Below, piece by piece: positions 10,063-18,612 of a DNA stretch of 64,000 bases. The notes below the pieces were generated by a model that worked only from the letters and a program-made list of their open reading frames with translations, did not search any database and was not told where the DNA came from. Position numbers and translations under genes: made by a program. The DNA is from a bacterium (GTDB lineage Bacteria; SZUA-182; DTGQ01): the NCBI GenBank assembly GCA_040755755.1, contig JBFLZW010000042.1:21550-85549 (forward strand), written 5' to 3'. Numbering within the stretch: the first letter of the stretch is position 1; each line of letters starts with the position of its first letter.

Positions 10063-12153
10063 TTATTCTGCCTCTTTTTCCTTTTTAGCTTCAGCAACAA
10101 TCTTTTCTATGAGATGAGCAGGCACTTCATCATAATGAGAAAATTCCATGGTAAAGCTCCCTCGGCCACCAGTCATCGATATCAGGTCCGGTGCGTATTT
10201 CAGCATTTCGGACATGGGAACCTCCGCCCGGATAATTTGATATCTTCCTTTGGTATCAATGCCCTGTATCCGGCCCCTTCTCGAGTTGAGATCACCCATG
10301 ATATCTCCCATGGACTCTTCCGGGACGACAACGGCAACCTTCATAACCGGCTCAAGAAGTGTAGGCTTGCATTCCATAAATCCCTTCTTGAATCCCATGG
10401 AGCCTGCAATCTTGAAAGCCATTTCCGAGGAGTCTACTGCATGAAAGGAGCCATCATAGAGCGTTACCTTGACGTCCGTAACCGGATAACCGGCCAGGAT
10501 TCCTTCTTCCATGGCTCCCACGATCCCCTTTTCCACAGCCGGAATATATTGTCTGGGGATGACTCCCCCTACAATCTTATCGACAAATTCAAATCCGCCA
10601 CCCTTGGGAAGCGGCTCGATTTCTATCCACGTGTCGCCATATTGCCCTCTTCCGCCTGACTGTCTCTTGTATTTTCCCTGTACTTTGGTCGAACCCTTGA
10701 TGGTTTCCTTATAGGGGATGGTCGGAGTTTTCAGCAGGACCTCTGTTCCGAATTTTCTCTTCATCCGGTCAACGATCACCTCGACATGGATCTGGCCCAT
10801 GCCGGAAATGATAAACTCCTTGGTCTGGGAATCGCGGGAAATCTGGAGGGTTGGATCTTCTTCCTTAAGCCGTTGCAGTGCGTTGCTGACTTTGTCCTCA
10901 TCACCCTTGGACTTGGGTTCGATGGCAAAAGAGATAATCGGAGTGGGAAAGACCAGGGGCGGGAAAATGATCGGATTATGTTCATCACTCAAAGTATCGC
11001 CGGTGGTGGTTTCCTTCAGTTTGACAAAAGCGGCGATATCCCCCGCCTTGACCCGGTCATGGTTCTGATGGTTCTTCCCCATCAGGGCAAATATCTGGCC
11101 GACCTTCTCTTTACAATCTCTGGTTGTATTGTAAACCGTCGAGTCTGAACTCAAGGACCCGGAAAAAACCCGGAAGATGGTCAACTTGCCCGAATACGGA
11201 TCAGCAATGGTTTTAAAAACGAAGGCGGAGAAAGGCTGATCCTCCGCTGCCTTTCGGGTAATTTCCTCTCCGGCCTTATTTTTGCCGACAACATCGGGCC
11301 GGTCAACAGGTGAGGGGAGAAAGTCAACAATCATATCCATGAGCGGCTGAACCCCGATATTTTTGCTGGCTGAGCCGCAGAGAACCGGGGTGAATTTCAT
11401 GCTCTGAATTCCCTTGCGGAGGCCGGATTGGAGCTCCTCCTGGTTCAGTTCCCCGCCCTCCAGGTATTTTTCCAGCAGGCTGTCGTCCGCCTCGGCAATA
11501 GTCTCGATCATTTTCTGGCGAAACTCCGCTACCCGCTCCTGCTCACCGGCGGGGATACTTTCCTCCCGGTATTCACCGCTGTCATCTCCCTGATAAATAT
11601 ACGCTTTCTGGTTAAAAAGGTCAATAATGCCCTTGAAGTTCTGTTCGGTGCCGATCGGAAGCTGCAGAACCACAGGGTTGATATCGAGGGAATTGGGAAG
11701 GTCCTCCAGGGTGCGGTAAAAGTCAGCCCGCTCTCGGTCCAGCTTATTGATGAACACCAGGGCCGGGATTTTTAATTCTCTGGCCTGAGACCAGAAATTT
11801 TCTGTCTGCACCTTCACCCCGGAAACAGCGCTGATAACCAGAACAGCCCCGTCAATGACCCGCAGGGCTCCGATGGCGTCGCCGGTAAAGTTGATATCGC
11901 CGGGGATATCGATCAGATTGATTTTATTTTTCTTCCATTCGGCAAAAGCTATACTGGAGTTTATGGTTAATTTTCTGGAAATTTCATCAGGCTCATAGTC
12001 CAGGTTGGATGATCCATCGTCAACCTTTCCCAACCTGTTCACCATCCTGGCATCAAAGAGCATAGCCTCGGCCAGCGAGGTCTTTCCCTCATCCCCGTGA
12101 GACAGTAATCCTATGTTCCTTATTTTATCGATCTGGTATTCCTTTACACTCAT
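10063..12153 (-). CDS. fusA: Elongation factor G paralogue (EF-G-like, FusA2 type)
   Basis: A 696-residue translational GTPase with full EF-G domain order. The P-loop is SHGDEGKTSLAE (residues 18-29), switch II is DIPGDINF (82-89) and the G4 motif is NKLD. Standard EF-G has DTPGHVDF; here the catalytic histidine position is D86, so normal GTP hydrolysis is doubtful. Domain IV and V segments (GRGQYGDTWIEIEPLPKGGG; LNSRRGRIQG) are present. This fits the second-copy EF-G family, not the essential one. AAAGGAGAT is well placed, and a promoter candidate lies in the gap after rluB. Confidence 0.9.
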   Translation of the reverse strand: MSVKEYQIDKIRNIGLLSHGDEGKTSLAEAMLFDARMVNRLGKVDDGSSNLDYEPDEISRKLTINSSIAFAEWKKNKINLIDIPGDINFTGDAIGALRVIDGAVLVISAVSGVKVQTENFWSQARELKIPALVFINKLDRERADFYRTLEDLPNSLDINPVVLQLPIGTEQNFKGIIDLFNQKAYIYQGDDSGEYREESIPAGEQERVAEFRQKMIETIAEADDSLLEKYLEGGELNQEELQSGLRKGIQSMKFTPVLCGSASKNIGVQPLMDMIVDFLPSPVDRPDVVGKNKAGEEITRKAAEDQPFSAFVFKTIADPYSGKLTIFRVFSGSLSSDSTVYNTTRDCKEKVGQIFALMGKNHQNHDRVKAGDIAAFVKLKETTTGDTLSDEHNPIIFPPLVFPTPIISFAIEPKSKGDEDKVSNALQRLKEEDPTLQISRDSQTKEFIISGMGQIHVEVIVDRMKRKFGTEVLLKTPTIPYKETIKGSTKVQGKYKRQSGGRGQYGDTWIEIEPLPKGGGFEFVDKIVGGVIPRQYIPAVEKGIVGAMEEGILAGYPVTDVKVTLYDGSFHAVDSSEMAFKIAGSMGFKKGFMECKPTLLEPVMKVAVVVPEESMGDIMGDLNSRRGRIQGIDTKGRYQIIRAEVPMSEMLKYAPDLISMTGGRGSFTMEFSHYDEVPAHLIEKIVAEAKKEKEAE

Positions 12154-12227
12154 TGAACATCTCCTTTCAAGTGTGGATACTCACCAACCTAGGCTTCTTC
12201 GATCGTTTCCATAGGCCTGATTTTCAT

Positions 12228-12256
12228 ACGGTAACAAAAAAAATCCTTACTGTCAA
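12228..12256 (-). promoter_or_regulatory. Candidate sigma-70 promoter for the EF-G paralogue and downstream genes
   Basis: Read on the minus strand, TTGACA (12256-12251) is followed after exactly 17 bases by TACCGT (12233-12228). The -35 box is perfect and the -10 box is weak. The spacer holds a run of eight Ts. It lies in the 131-base gap between rluB and the EF-G gene, about 75 bases before the EF-G start. It is a sequence-pattern prediction only. Confidence 0.45.
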
Positions 12257-12284
12257 GCAATACAACGCTCATGATAACAAATAA

Positions 12285-13031
12285 TTACCGGCAGAGCTCC
12301 TGTAACCTTCTTACCTCCTCAGCCGTAAGGAACCGGCAATCTCCCGGCTGTAACCCCCTGAGACTCAGGAAAGCGAACCTGATGCGTTTTAATTTTACAA
12401 CAGGATGGCCGAGGGCCTCGAATATCCTTCTGACCTCTCTGTTTTTGCCTTCGTGAATGACGAGCGAAAGCCAGGAGTTTTTCGATGTGCTCTTGATCAG
12501 AAAGACCGAATCAACCGTCAGGTGATCCTGACCGTAGTGAATCCCTTCCTTTTTCAACTGGCTGACGATCTTTTTTTCCTCAAGGACCCCTCTCACCTTG
12601 ACCAGATAACCTTTGGGAACCCGGTTCCGGGGATGTGTCAGTGCATGCGCCAATTCACCATCATTGGTCAAAAGGAGCAATCCTTCGGTGTTATAGTCCA
12701 GCCTGCCGACGGGAAAAACCCTCTGAGGCATGAGCGGCAGGAGATTCATGACCGTAGGCCGATCTTCCTCATCGTGCAGGGAAGTGATGAACCCGCGGGG
12801 TTTGTAGAGCAGGATATAGACCTTCGGCACCTGCGATGGTGAAGGAAGCCGCCTGCCCTCATAGGTGACAACATCTTCCGGCGTGGTTACTTTGGTTCCA
12901 AGCTCAGTTACAACCTTACCGTTGACCCGCACCTTTCCTTCGAGGATTAACTGCTCACATTTTCTCCGTGAGCCAAGGCCAGCCTGTGCCAATACTTTCT
13001 GTAATCGCATGGTATTGGAGGAGGGAATCAT
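12285..13031 (-). CDS. rluB: 23S rRNA pseudouridine synthase, RluB/RsuA family
   Basis: A 248-residue protein. An N-terminal S4 RNA-binding domain (MRLQKVLAQAGLGSRRKCEQ) is followed by the RsuA-type synthase domain. The catalytic aspartate is in GRLDYNTEGLLLLTND, and NREVRRIFEALGHPV matches the conserved C-terminal segment. The start overlaps the scpB stop by 4 bases, a common scpB-rluB pairing. RluB (23S) is favoured over RsuA by this context. Confidence 0.93.
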   Translation of the reverse strand: MIPSSNTMRLQKVLAQAGLGSRRKCEQLILEGKVRVNGKVVTELGTKVTTPEDVVTYEGRRLPSPSQVPKVYILLYKPRGFITSLHDEEDRPTVMNLLPLMPQRVFPVGRLDYNTEGLLLLTNDGELAHALTHPRNRVPKGYLVKVRGVLEEKKIVSQLKKEGIHYGQDHLTVDSVFLIKSTSKNSWLSLVIHEGKNREVRRIFEALGHPVVKLKRIRFAFLSLRGLQPGDCRFLTAEEVRRLQELCR

Positions 13032-13582
13032 CGTTCTTCCATAACTCGATTAACTTCGTGAAGCGGTGGCAATTCGGAAAGATCGCTGAGCCCGAAATAG
13101 GTCAGAAAATCTTCAGTGGTCCGATATAAGATAGGGCGGCCTGGTACATTTTTCCTCCCCCCCATTTTGATAAACCGGGATTCCAGGAGGCTCCGGATCA
13201 CCCCGCCACTTTCAACTCCCCGCAGCGCTTCAATTTCCACTTTGGTGATCGGCTGCTTATAAGCGATAATTGAGAGGGTTTCCAGAGCGGGTTTTGACAT
13301 TTTTTTACTTCTGGAACGGACCAGGAGCTTTTGAATATACTCTTCATACTGTTTCTTGGTACACATCTGGAAACCATTCGCAATTTCAATAACCTGTATC
13401 CCCCTATGGTCCGCCTGGTATTCCAGCATCAATTCGGACAGGATGGTTCGAATTTCCCCTTTTTCCAGTTCCGGAATGACCTCCTCGATCTTTTCCACGG
13501 TCAGGGGCTTGTCCTGAGTAAATAACAGGGATTCGATAATGGGTTTTGTCTTCTCTCTGATGGTCATTGTCCCGCTCATCAT
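13028..13582 (-). CDS. scpB: Segregation and condensation protein B
   Basis: A 184-residue protein made of two winged-helix domains, with the family motifs IIESLLFTQDKPL, RIYKQ-like IAYKQPITKVEIEALRGV, RPILYRTTEDFLTYFGL and SDLSELPPL. It is the kleisin-binding subunit of the SMC-ScpAB condensin. scpA is not next to it in this window; upstream is a 105-base gap and then purD on the same strand. Confidence 0.95.
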   Translation of the reverse strand: MMSGTMTIREKTKPIIESLLFTQDKPLTVEKIEEVIPELEKGEIRTILSELMLEYQADHRGIQVIEIANGFQMCTKKQYEEYIQKLLVRSRSKKMSKPALETLSIIAYKQPITKVEIEALRGVESGGVIRSLLESRFIKMGGRKNVPGRPILYRTTEDFLTYFGLSDLSELPPLHEVNRVMEER

Positions 13583-13597
13583 AACTACAGAGTAATA

Positions 13598-13614
13598 TTA
13601 GCATAAAATGCTAA
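13598..13614. repeat. Perfect short hairpin between purD and scpB
   Basis: TTAGCAT-AAA-ATGCTAA, 7-base arms and a 3-base loop, in the 105-base gap downstream of purD and upstream of scpB. No T-run follows on the minus strand, so a factor-independent terminator is not well supported. It could be an operator or weak attenuator. Confidence 0.35.
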
Positions 13615-13687
13615 CTTGTTCAATCATATATCGTGGGAGAGCAGGCAGGATACCAGAGAGAAGATAATTTCATCAGGCCGATGCTGC

Positions 13688-14986
13688 TCAAGGTTCTATC
13701 GGCGCTGAGGTTTGAACGCGGTTAAGGGCGCGTTTTCCGATATCTGTGCGGTAGTGCATGCCTTCGAAGCTGATTCTGGCCGCAGCCTCGTAAGCCCGTG
13801 AGATGGATTCGGCAATGGTCTCACCCAGGGCGGTCACACCGAGGACCCTTCCTCCGCTGCTCAGCAGTTTACTCCCCTGTCTGGCAGTCCCGGCATGAAA
13901 GAGAACGACCTGCGGAACCTGGGCGGCCTCCTGCAATCCCCTGATCTCTTTCCCTTTTGGGTAGGAGTCAGGATAGCCTGCCGAGGCCAGAACCACACAG
14001 GTAGATGCATCCGGACGCCAGTGCAGGCTTACCTCGTGGAGCTTGTTGTGGATTGCCTTCTGGATAACCGATAGCAGATCTGTGTCAAGCCGCCTGATAA
14101 TGGCCTGGGTTTCAGGATCTCCGAATCGGGCGTTAAATTCCAGGAGCATGGGTTCGTTGTTCCGGATCATCAGGCCCGCATAGAGGACACCCCGGTAAGT
14201 AATCCCAAGCCGGGCAAGTCCCTCGATGGCCGGTACCATGATCCTGGACATGATCTTCTGGTGCATCTCTTCGGTGATGACCGGTGCCGGAGAGTAGGCA
14301 CCCATGCCCCCGGTGTTCGGCCCCCGGTCATTGTCGAAAACGGTTTTATGGTCCTGCGATGAGGCCAGGGGAAGAATCGTATGCCCATCGGTGAGAGCGA
14401 GAAAGGAAGCCTCTTCACCCTGCAGGAACTCTTCGATGATAATCCGCTGACCTGCCTGACCGAATGTCTGGTTGACCAGGATAAGCTCAATGGCCCGGAG
14501 GGCGTCGCCGGGCTGCTGACAGACCATGACTCCCTTACCGGCTGCAAGACCATCGGCCTTGATCACCACAGGACGGTCAAGGCTGCGGACATATTCTCCG
14601 GCTTTTTGGGGATCGGAAAATACCTCATAGGAGGCCGTAGGGATATTATTTTCTTTCATCAGCCGTTTGGCAAAAACCTTGCTTGATTCAACTGCCGCCG
14701 CCTCCCGCACCGGGCCGAAAGCCGTGAGCCCCTGCCGTTCGAATTCATCGACTATGCCGAGTGAGAGCGGCAATTCCGGGCCTACAATGGTCAGATCGAT
14801 CTCTTTTTCTCTGGACAGTCTGGCCAGTCCGGCGATATCGGACACATCGAGAGGAAAACACTCGGCGATGTCTGCTATACCTGCATTTCCCGGAACGGCA
14901 TAGATTGCCGATACTTCGTTATTCTGGTGAATCTTCCAGGCCAGGGCATGTTCCCTGCCCCCGCCTCCGACTATTAATACCTTCAT
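13688..14986 (-). CDS. purD: Phosphoribosylamine-glycine ligase
   Basis: A 432-residue ATP-grasp enzyme that joins glycine to phosphoribosylamine in purine synthesis. It begins MKVLIVGGGGREHALAWKI. VIKADGLAAGKGVMVC, GPNTGGMGAYSPAP and LLEFNARFGDPETQ form the ATP- and metal-binding core. Length is normal. AAGGAGC precedes the ATG. It is 46 bases downstream of the NtrC-type gene on the same strand, probably by chance. Confidence 0.97.
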   Translation of the reverse strand: MKVLIVGGGGREHALAWKIHQNNEVSAIYAVPGNAGIADIAECFPLDVSDIAGLARLSREKEIDLTIVGPELPLSLGIVDEFERQGLTAFGPVREAAAVESSKVFAKRLMKENNIPTASYEVFSDPQKAGEYVRSLDRPVVIKADGLAAGKGVMVCQQPGDALRAIELILVNQTFGQAGQRIIIEEFLQGEEASFLALTDGHTILPLASSQDHKTVFDNDRGPNTGGMGAYSPAPVITEEMHQKIMSRIMVPAIEGLARLGITYRGVLYAGLMIRNNEPMLLEFNARFGDPETQAIIRRLDTDLLSVIQKAIHNKLHEVSLHWRPDASTCVVLASAGYPDSYPKGKEIRGLQEAAQVPQVVLFHAGTARQGSKLLSSGGRVLGVTALGETIAESISRAYEAAARISFEGMHYRTDIGKRALNRVQTSAPIEP

Positions 14987-15032
14987 GCGGTTTTGCTCCT
15001 TGTTATGGTTGTCTGTCTTTCTGCATTGTGCC

Positions 15033-16478
15033 CTATTGCGGTGGGGCGGGAGGATAATCCGTCAGGTTCCTGCGATTGAGGCCCTTGCGTTTTTGATCAT
15101 GTTCCTGGAAGTACCTTTTGAGTTGGTACTTCTCGATTTTATCATAAAGAGTGCGCCGGCTGATACCCATGAATTTAGCTGCATGCGTACAATTGAAGTT
15201 TACCATCTTGAGGACCTGAAGGATAAACTCTCTTTCCGCTTTTTCAATGGCCTCGCTTAAGGTATTTTGCTTATCGGGCAGACTGGTATTGTCGATGAAG
15301 CTGTCGGTCAGGGATCGATGGTCAAGAATCAGATGCGGGATGTCGATTGGACCATCTCCGGAGATAAGAAGAGCCCGCTCGATCGTATTCTCCAACTCCC
15401 GGACATTCCCCGGCCAGTTATACTGGCTGAGATAAAGCAGGGCCTGGCGGGTAATGCTTTTCGTCTGTTTTTGGTTGATCGTACTATGTTTCTCAATAAA
15501 GTGAGCCGCCAGGATGGGGATATCCTCCTTTCTCTCCCGAAGTGATGGAATACGCATGGGAATAACAGCGAGCCGATAGAAGAGGTCTTCGCGGAAATCT
15601 CCCTTTTTTACCATCTCGCGCAAGTTCTTGTTGGTGGCCGTGATAATCCGGACATCGACCTTAATGGTTTTATCGCTGCCCAGAGGGCGTATTTCCCGTG
15701 TCTGAATCACCCGCAGAAGCTTTGATTGGACAGACAGGGGGATATCGCCTACTTCATCAAGAAAAATCGTTCCTCCCGAAGCTGTAACAAAGAGGCCGCG
15801 CCGGTCCTTATCGGCACCGGTAAAAGCACCCTTGACGTGTCCGAACAATTGACTTTCGAGAAATATTTCTGATAAGTTCGTGCAATCAACAGCTTCAAAG
15901 GGGAAATTCTTCCGCGAGCTGTGATAATGGATGGCCCGGGCGAGCAGATCTTTCCCGGTTCCGCTCTCTCCCTCGATCAACACGGTTGCCATACTGTCAG
16001 CAACCTGTTCGACCAGCCTGAATACATTCCACATGCATTTGCTTTTGGCGATAATATTGTTGAAGGAATATTTGTTTTGGACCTCTTTTTCCAATCGATT
16101 CAGCCTTTGAAGGAGCTCGCCGTACTCCAGGGCTCTCTTTACCGCAGTGCGGATTGTATCCAATTCGAACGGTTTTTGAATGAAATCGTAGGCCCCTTTC
16201 TGTACAGCCTCAACAGCCAGCGGGATAGTCCCATGTCCGGTAATGAAAATAGTCGGTAAATTGGGATGCGACTTGTGGAACCATTCCATTAAGGCAATAC
16301 CGTCGATCTCGGGCAGGGCCAGATCGACGATCAGAAGATCGAATTCCATATCTTTTCCAATGGCAATGGCCTCCCGGCTGGTTAGGGAGGTGGTAACCTG
16401 ATACTCTCCGCTCGTAAGGACGCTCTCTAGGGTAGTGAGGTAATTCGGTTCATCGTCCACGATGAGGATATTTTTCAT
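15033..16478 (-). CDS. NtrC-family sigma-54-dependent response regulator
   Basis: A 481-residue protein. The receiver domain has D8-D9 and the phospho-acceptor D52 (LLIVDLALPEIDG). The AAA+ domain has Walker A GESGTGKDLLAR, the sigma-54 contact loop GAFTGADKDRRG, Walker B GGTIFLDEVGD and the GNVRELENTIERAL sensor-2 segment. A Fis-type helix-turn-helix follows (NCTHAAKFMGISRRTLYDKI). AAGGAGCGG precedes the ATG. The kinase upstream is the likely partner, and the cytochrome cluster starts just beyond it on the other strand. No convincing sigma-54 promoter was found in the window. Confidence 0.95.
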   Translation of the reverse strand: MKNILIVDDEPNYLTTLESVLTSGEYQVTTSLTSREAIAIGKDMEFDLLIVDLALPEIDGIALMEWFHKSHPNLPTIFITGHGTIPLAVEAVQKGAYDFIQKPFELDTIRTAVKRALEYGELLQRLNRLEKEVQNKYSFNNIIAKSKCMWNVFRLVEQVADSMATVLIEGESGTGKDLLARAIHYHSSRKNFPFEAVDCTNLSEIFLESQLFGHVKGAFTGADKDRRGLFVTASGGTIFLDEVGDIPLSVQSKLLRVIQTREIRPLGSDKTIKVDVRIITATNKNLREMVKKGDFREDLFYRLAVIPMRIPSLRERKEDIPILAAHFIEKHSTINQKQTKSITRQALLYLSQYNWPGNVRELENTIERALLISGDGPIDIPHLILDHRSLTDSFIDNTSLPDKQNTLSEAIEKAEREFILQVLKMVNFNCTHAAKFMGISRRTLYDKIEKYQLKRYFQEHDQKRKGLNRRNLTDYPPAPPQ

Positions 16479-16611
16479 AACCGCTCCTTCTCAAAAGGTA
16501 ATTCAATAAATTACCAAAGATGCAAGGCATACTTTCTGGATGCATATCACTATCGATGCCCCTGATCACGAAACGGATCAACCCATCGTCAACAACGAGA
16601 ATCTTCTTCAT
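16450..16611 (-). pseudogene. Decayed hybrid reading frame between kinase and NtrC regulator
   Basis: A 53-codon frame begins at an ATG 23 bases before the kinase stop and opens with MKKILVVDD, a textbook receiver-domain start. It then does not continue as a receiver. From codon 9 it reads DGLIRFVI...HPESMPCIF, which resembles DGLTRLVI...LPEDFPLIF in the kinase's own G1-box region (coded near 16800-16866). It stops inside the start of the NtrC gene in another frame. This looks like a scar left by deletion or illegitimate recombination and is probably not functional. Confidence 0.55.
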
Positions 16612-18367
16612 AATTGTTCTCCTGTGGCAGAGGTACCTCCAGTATTACCCGGGTACCCTGTCCCACTTCGCTTTCTACATATATCGTCCCTTCGTTGGCT
16701 TCAATAATTCTTTTAGTTATGGGCAATCCCAAACCTGTTCCCTTTTCACCTTTTCCATCTTTTCCACCTTTTTTGGTGGTGAAAAACGGCTTAAAGATAA
16801 GGGGAAAATCCTCAGGGAGTATACCTCCACCGGTGTCCTCAATCACGAGCCGGGTCAACCCATCGGGATGCTGGGGGTGGTGAGTTTGAATCGATACCGA
16901 TATGCGCAACTCTCCTCCCTTCGGCATAGCCTGAATGGCATTTAAAAAGATATTCAGTAAAACCTGCTTAAACTGATGGGGATCAATATCGATCCTTGAC
17001 TCAGGATCCACATTCAATCTCACTTGAATCCCTTGTTTATCTATCTGGAATTCAAGGAACTTGAAGCAGCTGCCAATGATCTCTTCCATCTTTTCACGGT
17101 TAAGAAGGCTTTTGCGGGGAATATCAGGACGGGCAAAGTCCATAAAATTCCTGATGATTTTCCGGCATCGAATACATTCCTCCTCGCAGATTTTCAGCGC
17201 CTTATAATTCATGTTGGTTTCAGTAATCTTCTCCAGCAATACCTGGGTGTTTATGAGAATAATACCGATAGGATTATTGATTTCATGGGCTACACAGGTA
17301 GCGAGCTCCCCTATCGTGGCCAATAGCTCGGCATGGCGTATTTGCTCCTCCAGGTTCCGCATTTCAGTGATATCCCGGAGAACCTCGATGACCTGTTCCA
17401 CCTGACCCTCTTTATTCTTGATAGGTGCGTAAATAATATCCATGAAAATATTCTCATTATTCCCCTTGGGGAAGGAATTTTCTTTCCTGTTCTTTTTCCC
17501 GGTAGTAAAGACGTTTTCGACCGTCTCCCTCCGGAAGGGAGATGCAATTTCCGAATACGGCCTGCCGATCAGGTCCTCCGGGGCATATCCTAGGGTGGTG
17601 GCCTGCTTGCGGTTGATGGCTGCAATCTTTTTGCCATGATCGACGACAATTATCCCGTCATCCATACCATCGAAGATGGATTCGAGCTTGCGCTTGTTTT
17701 CCAGATTGGTTTCCTCCAGTTTTTTTCGCTCGTTGATATTGGTGATGCTGCCGATAATACTGGCTTTCCCCTCCATCTCCCAGTTGCGGCAACTGATAAC
17801 TACATGGTTTTGAGCCCCCTCCGGCGTGTGCAGGGTGGTTTCCCTGGTCGCGATTTCCCCGCAAGAGCAGCATAACTTGCAGGTGCCTTCACCCATGCAG
17901 ATGAGATCAAGGCACCGTCGTCCGATAACCTCATTGTGAGTCAGGCCGAGAAGATTCAGGGCGAAGGTGTTGATATCGGCAATCTCCAGTCCCTCGGTCA
18001 CCCGGAACATCCCGGCAGGAACAATTTCGAAAAGAGTCCGGTATTTTTTTTCATTTTTCACCAGTTGTTCTGTTTTGCTTTCAATCAGCTTCTCCAGGTT
18101 TTTGTTGTAGTCTGTAATGATTTTCTCCCGGTCCCGGTATATCGTGCCGGTGGCGCCAAGAGTAGGGTAGAGGGCGGCGGCAGCGATTCCGAAGGCAAAA
18201 TCAATTATCATCTGGAACTGGGGGATACTATGTATGGTTCCCAACAGCAGAAGCACCGTACACCACAGAAGTGCCCATCGGGCTGAAAGGTTGGATCTGG
18301 GATCGTAGGTAAAATTATCTTTGAAGGATTTTATGAATTCCTTCATCAGCTCTTTGTTTTTGGACAT
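16589..18367 (-). CDS. PAS-domain sensor histidine kinase (NtrB-like) with cysteine cluster
   Basis: A 592-residue protein with two N-terminal hydrophobic segments (about 31-72), a coiled coil and two PAS domains (about 105-215 and 225-335). The H-box is CVAHEINNPIGI (H361), followed by an HATPase domain ending in GTGLGLPITKRII. The first PAS holds C152, C157, C163, C166, C167 and C169, a spacing that could bind metal, an Fe-S cluster or react with redox signals. The HEINNP box is typical of kinases paired with NtrC-type regulators such as the one downstream. The divergent cytochrome cluster is a plausible target. Confidence 0.92.
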   Translation of the reverse strand: MSKNKELMKEFIKSFKDNFTYDPRSNLSARWALLWCTVLLLLGTIHSIPQFQMIIDFAFGIAAAALYPTLGATGTIYRDREKIITDYNKNLEKLIESKTEQLVKNEKKYRTLFEIVPAGMFRVTEGLEIADINTFALNLLGLTHNEVIGRRCLDLICMGEGTCKLCCSCGEIATRETTLHTPEGAQNHVVISCRNWEMEGKASIIGSITNINERKKLEETNLENKRKLESIFDGMDDGIIVVDHGKKIAAINRKQATTLGYAPEDLIGRPYSEIASPFRRETVENVFTTGKKNRKENSFPKGNNENIFMDIIYAPIKNKEGQVEQVIEVLRDITEMRNLEEQIRHAELLATIGELATCVAHEINNPIGIILINTQVLLEKITETNMNYKALKICEEECIRCRKIIRNFMDFARPDIPRKSLLNREKMEEIIGSCFKFLEFQIDKQGIQVRLNVDPESRIDIDPHQFKQVLLNIFLNAIQAMPKGGELRISVSIQTHHPQHPDGLTRLVIEDTGGGILPEDFPLIFKPFFTTKKGGKDGKGEKGTGLGLPITKRIIEANEGTIYVESEVGQGTRVILEVPLPQENNYEEDSRC

Positions 18368-18612
18368 GCTTTTAACTCCGGTCGATCTTAAGTGCGTGGG
18401 AGAATAAATAATTAGGCCTATGGAATTATTTTACTGGTTATTAATATTATAATTTATCATACATGGTTAAACAATTCAATTTTACCTTTCCTTCAAACGA
18501 GAGATATGCTATTATTTTCATTATAACCCAACTACTCCTGGAAAAAACGGTAAGGTGAATTGTAAAGCTGTTGAGCTGTACGAACAGGAGCATAGGCCAT
18601 AAGGATGGAGCA

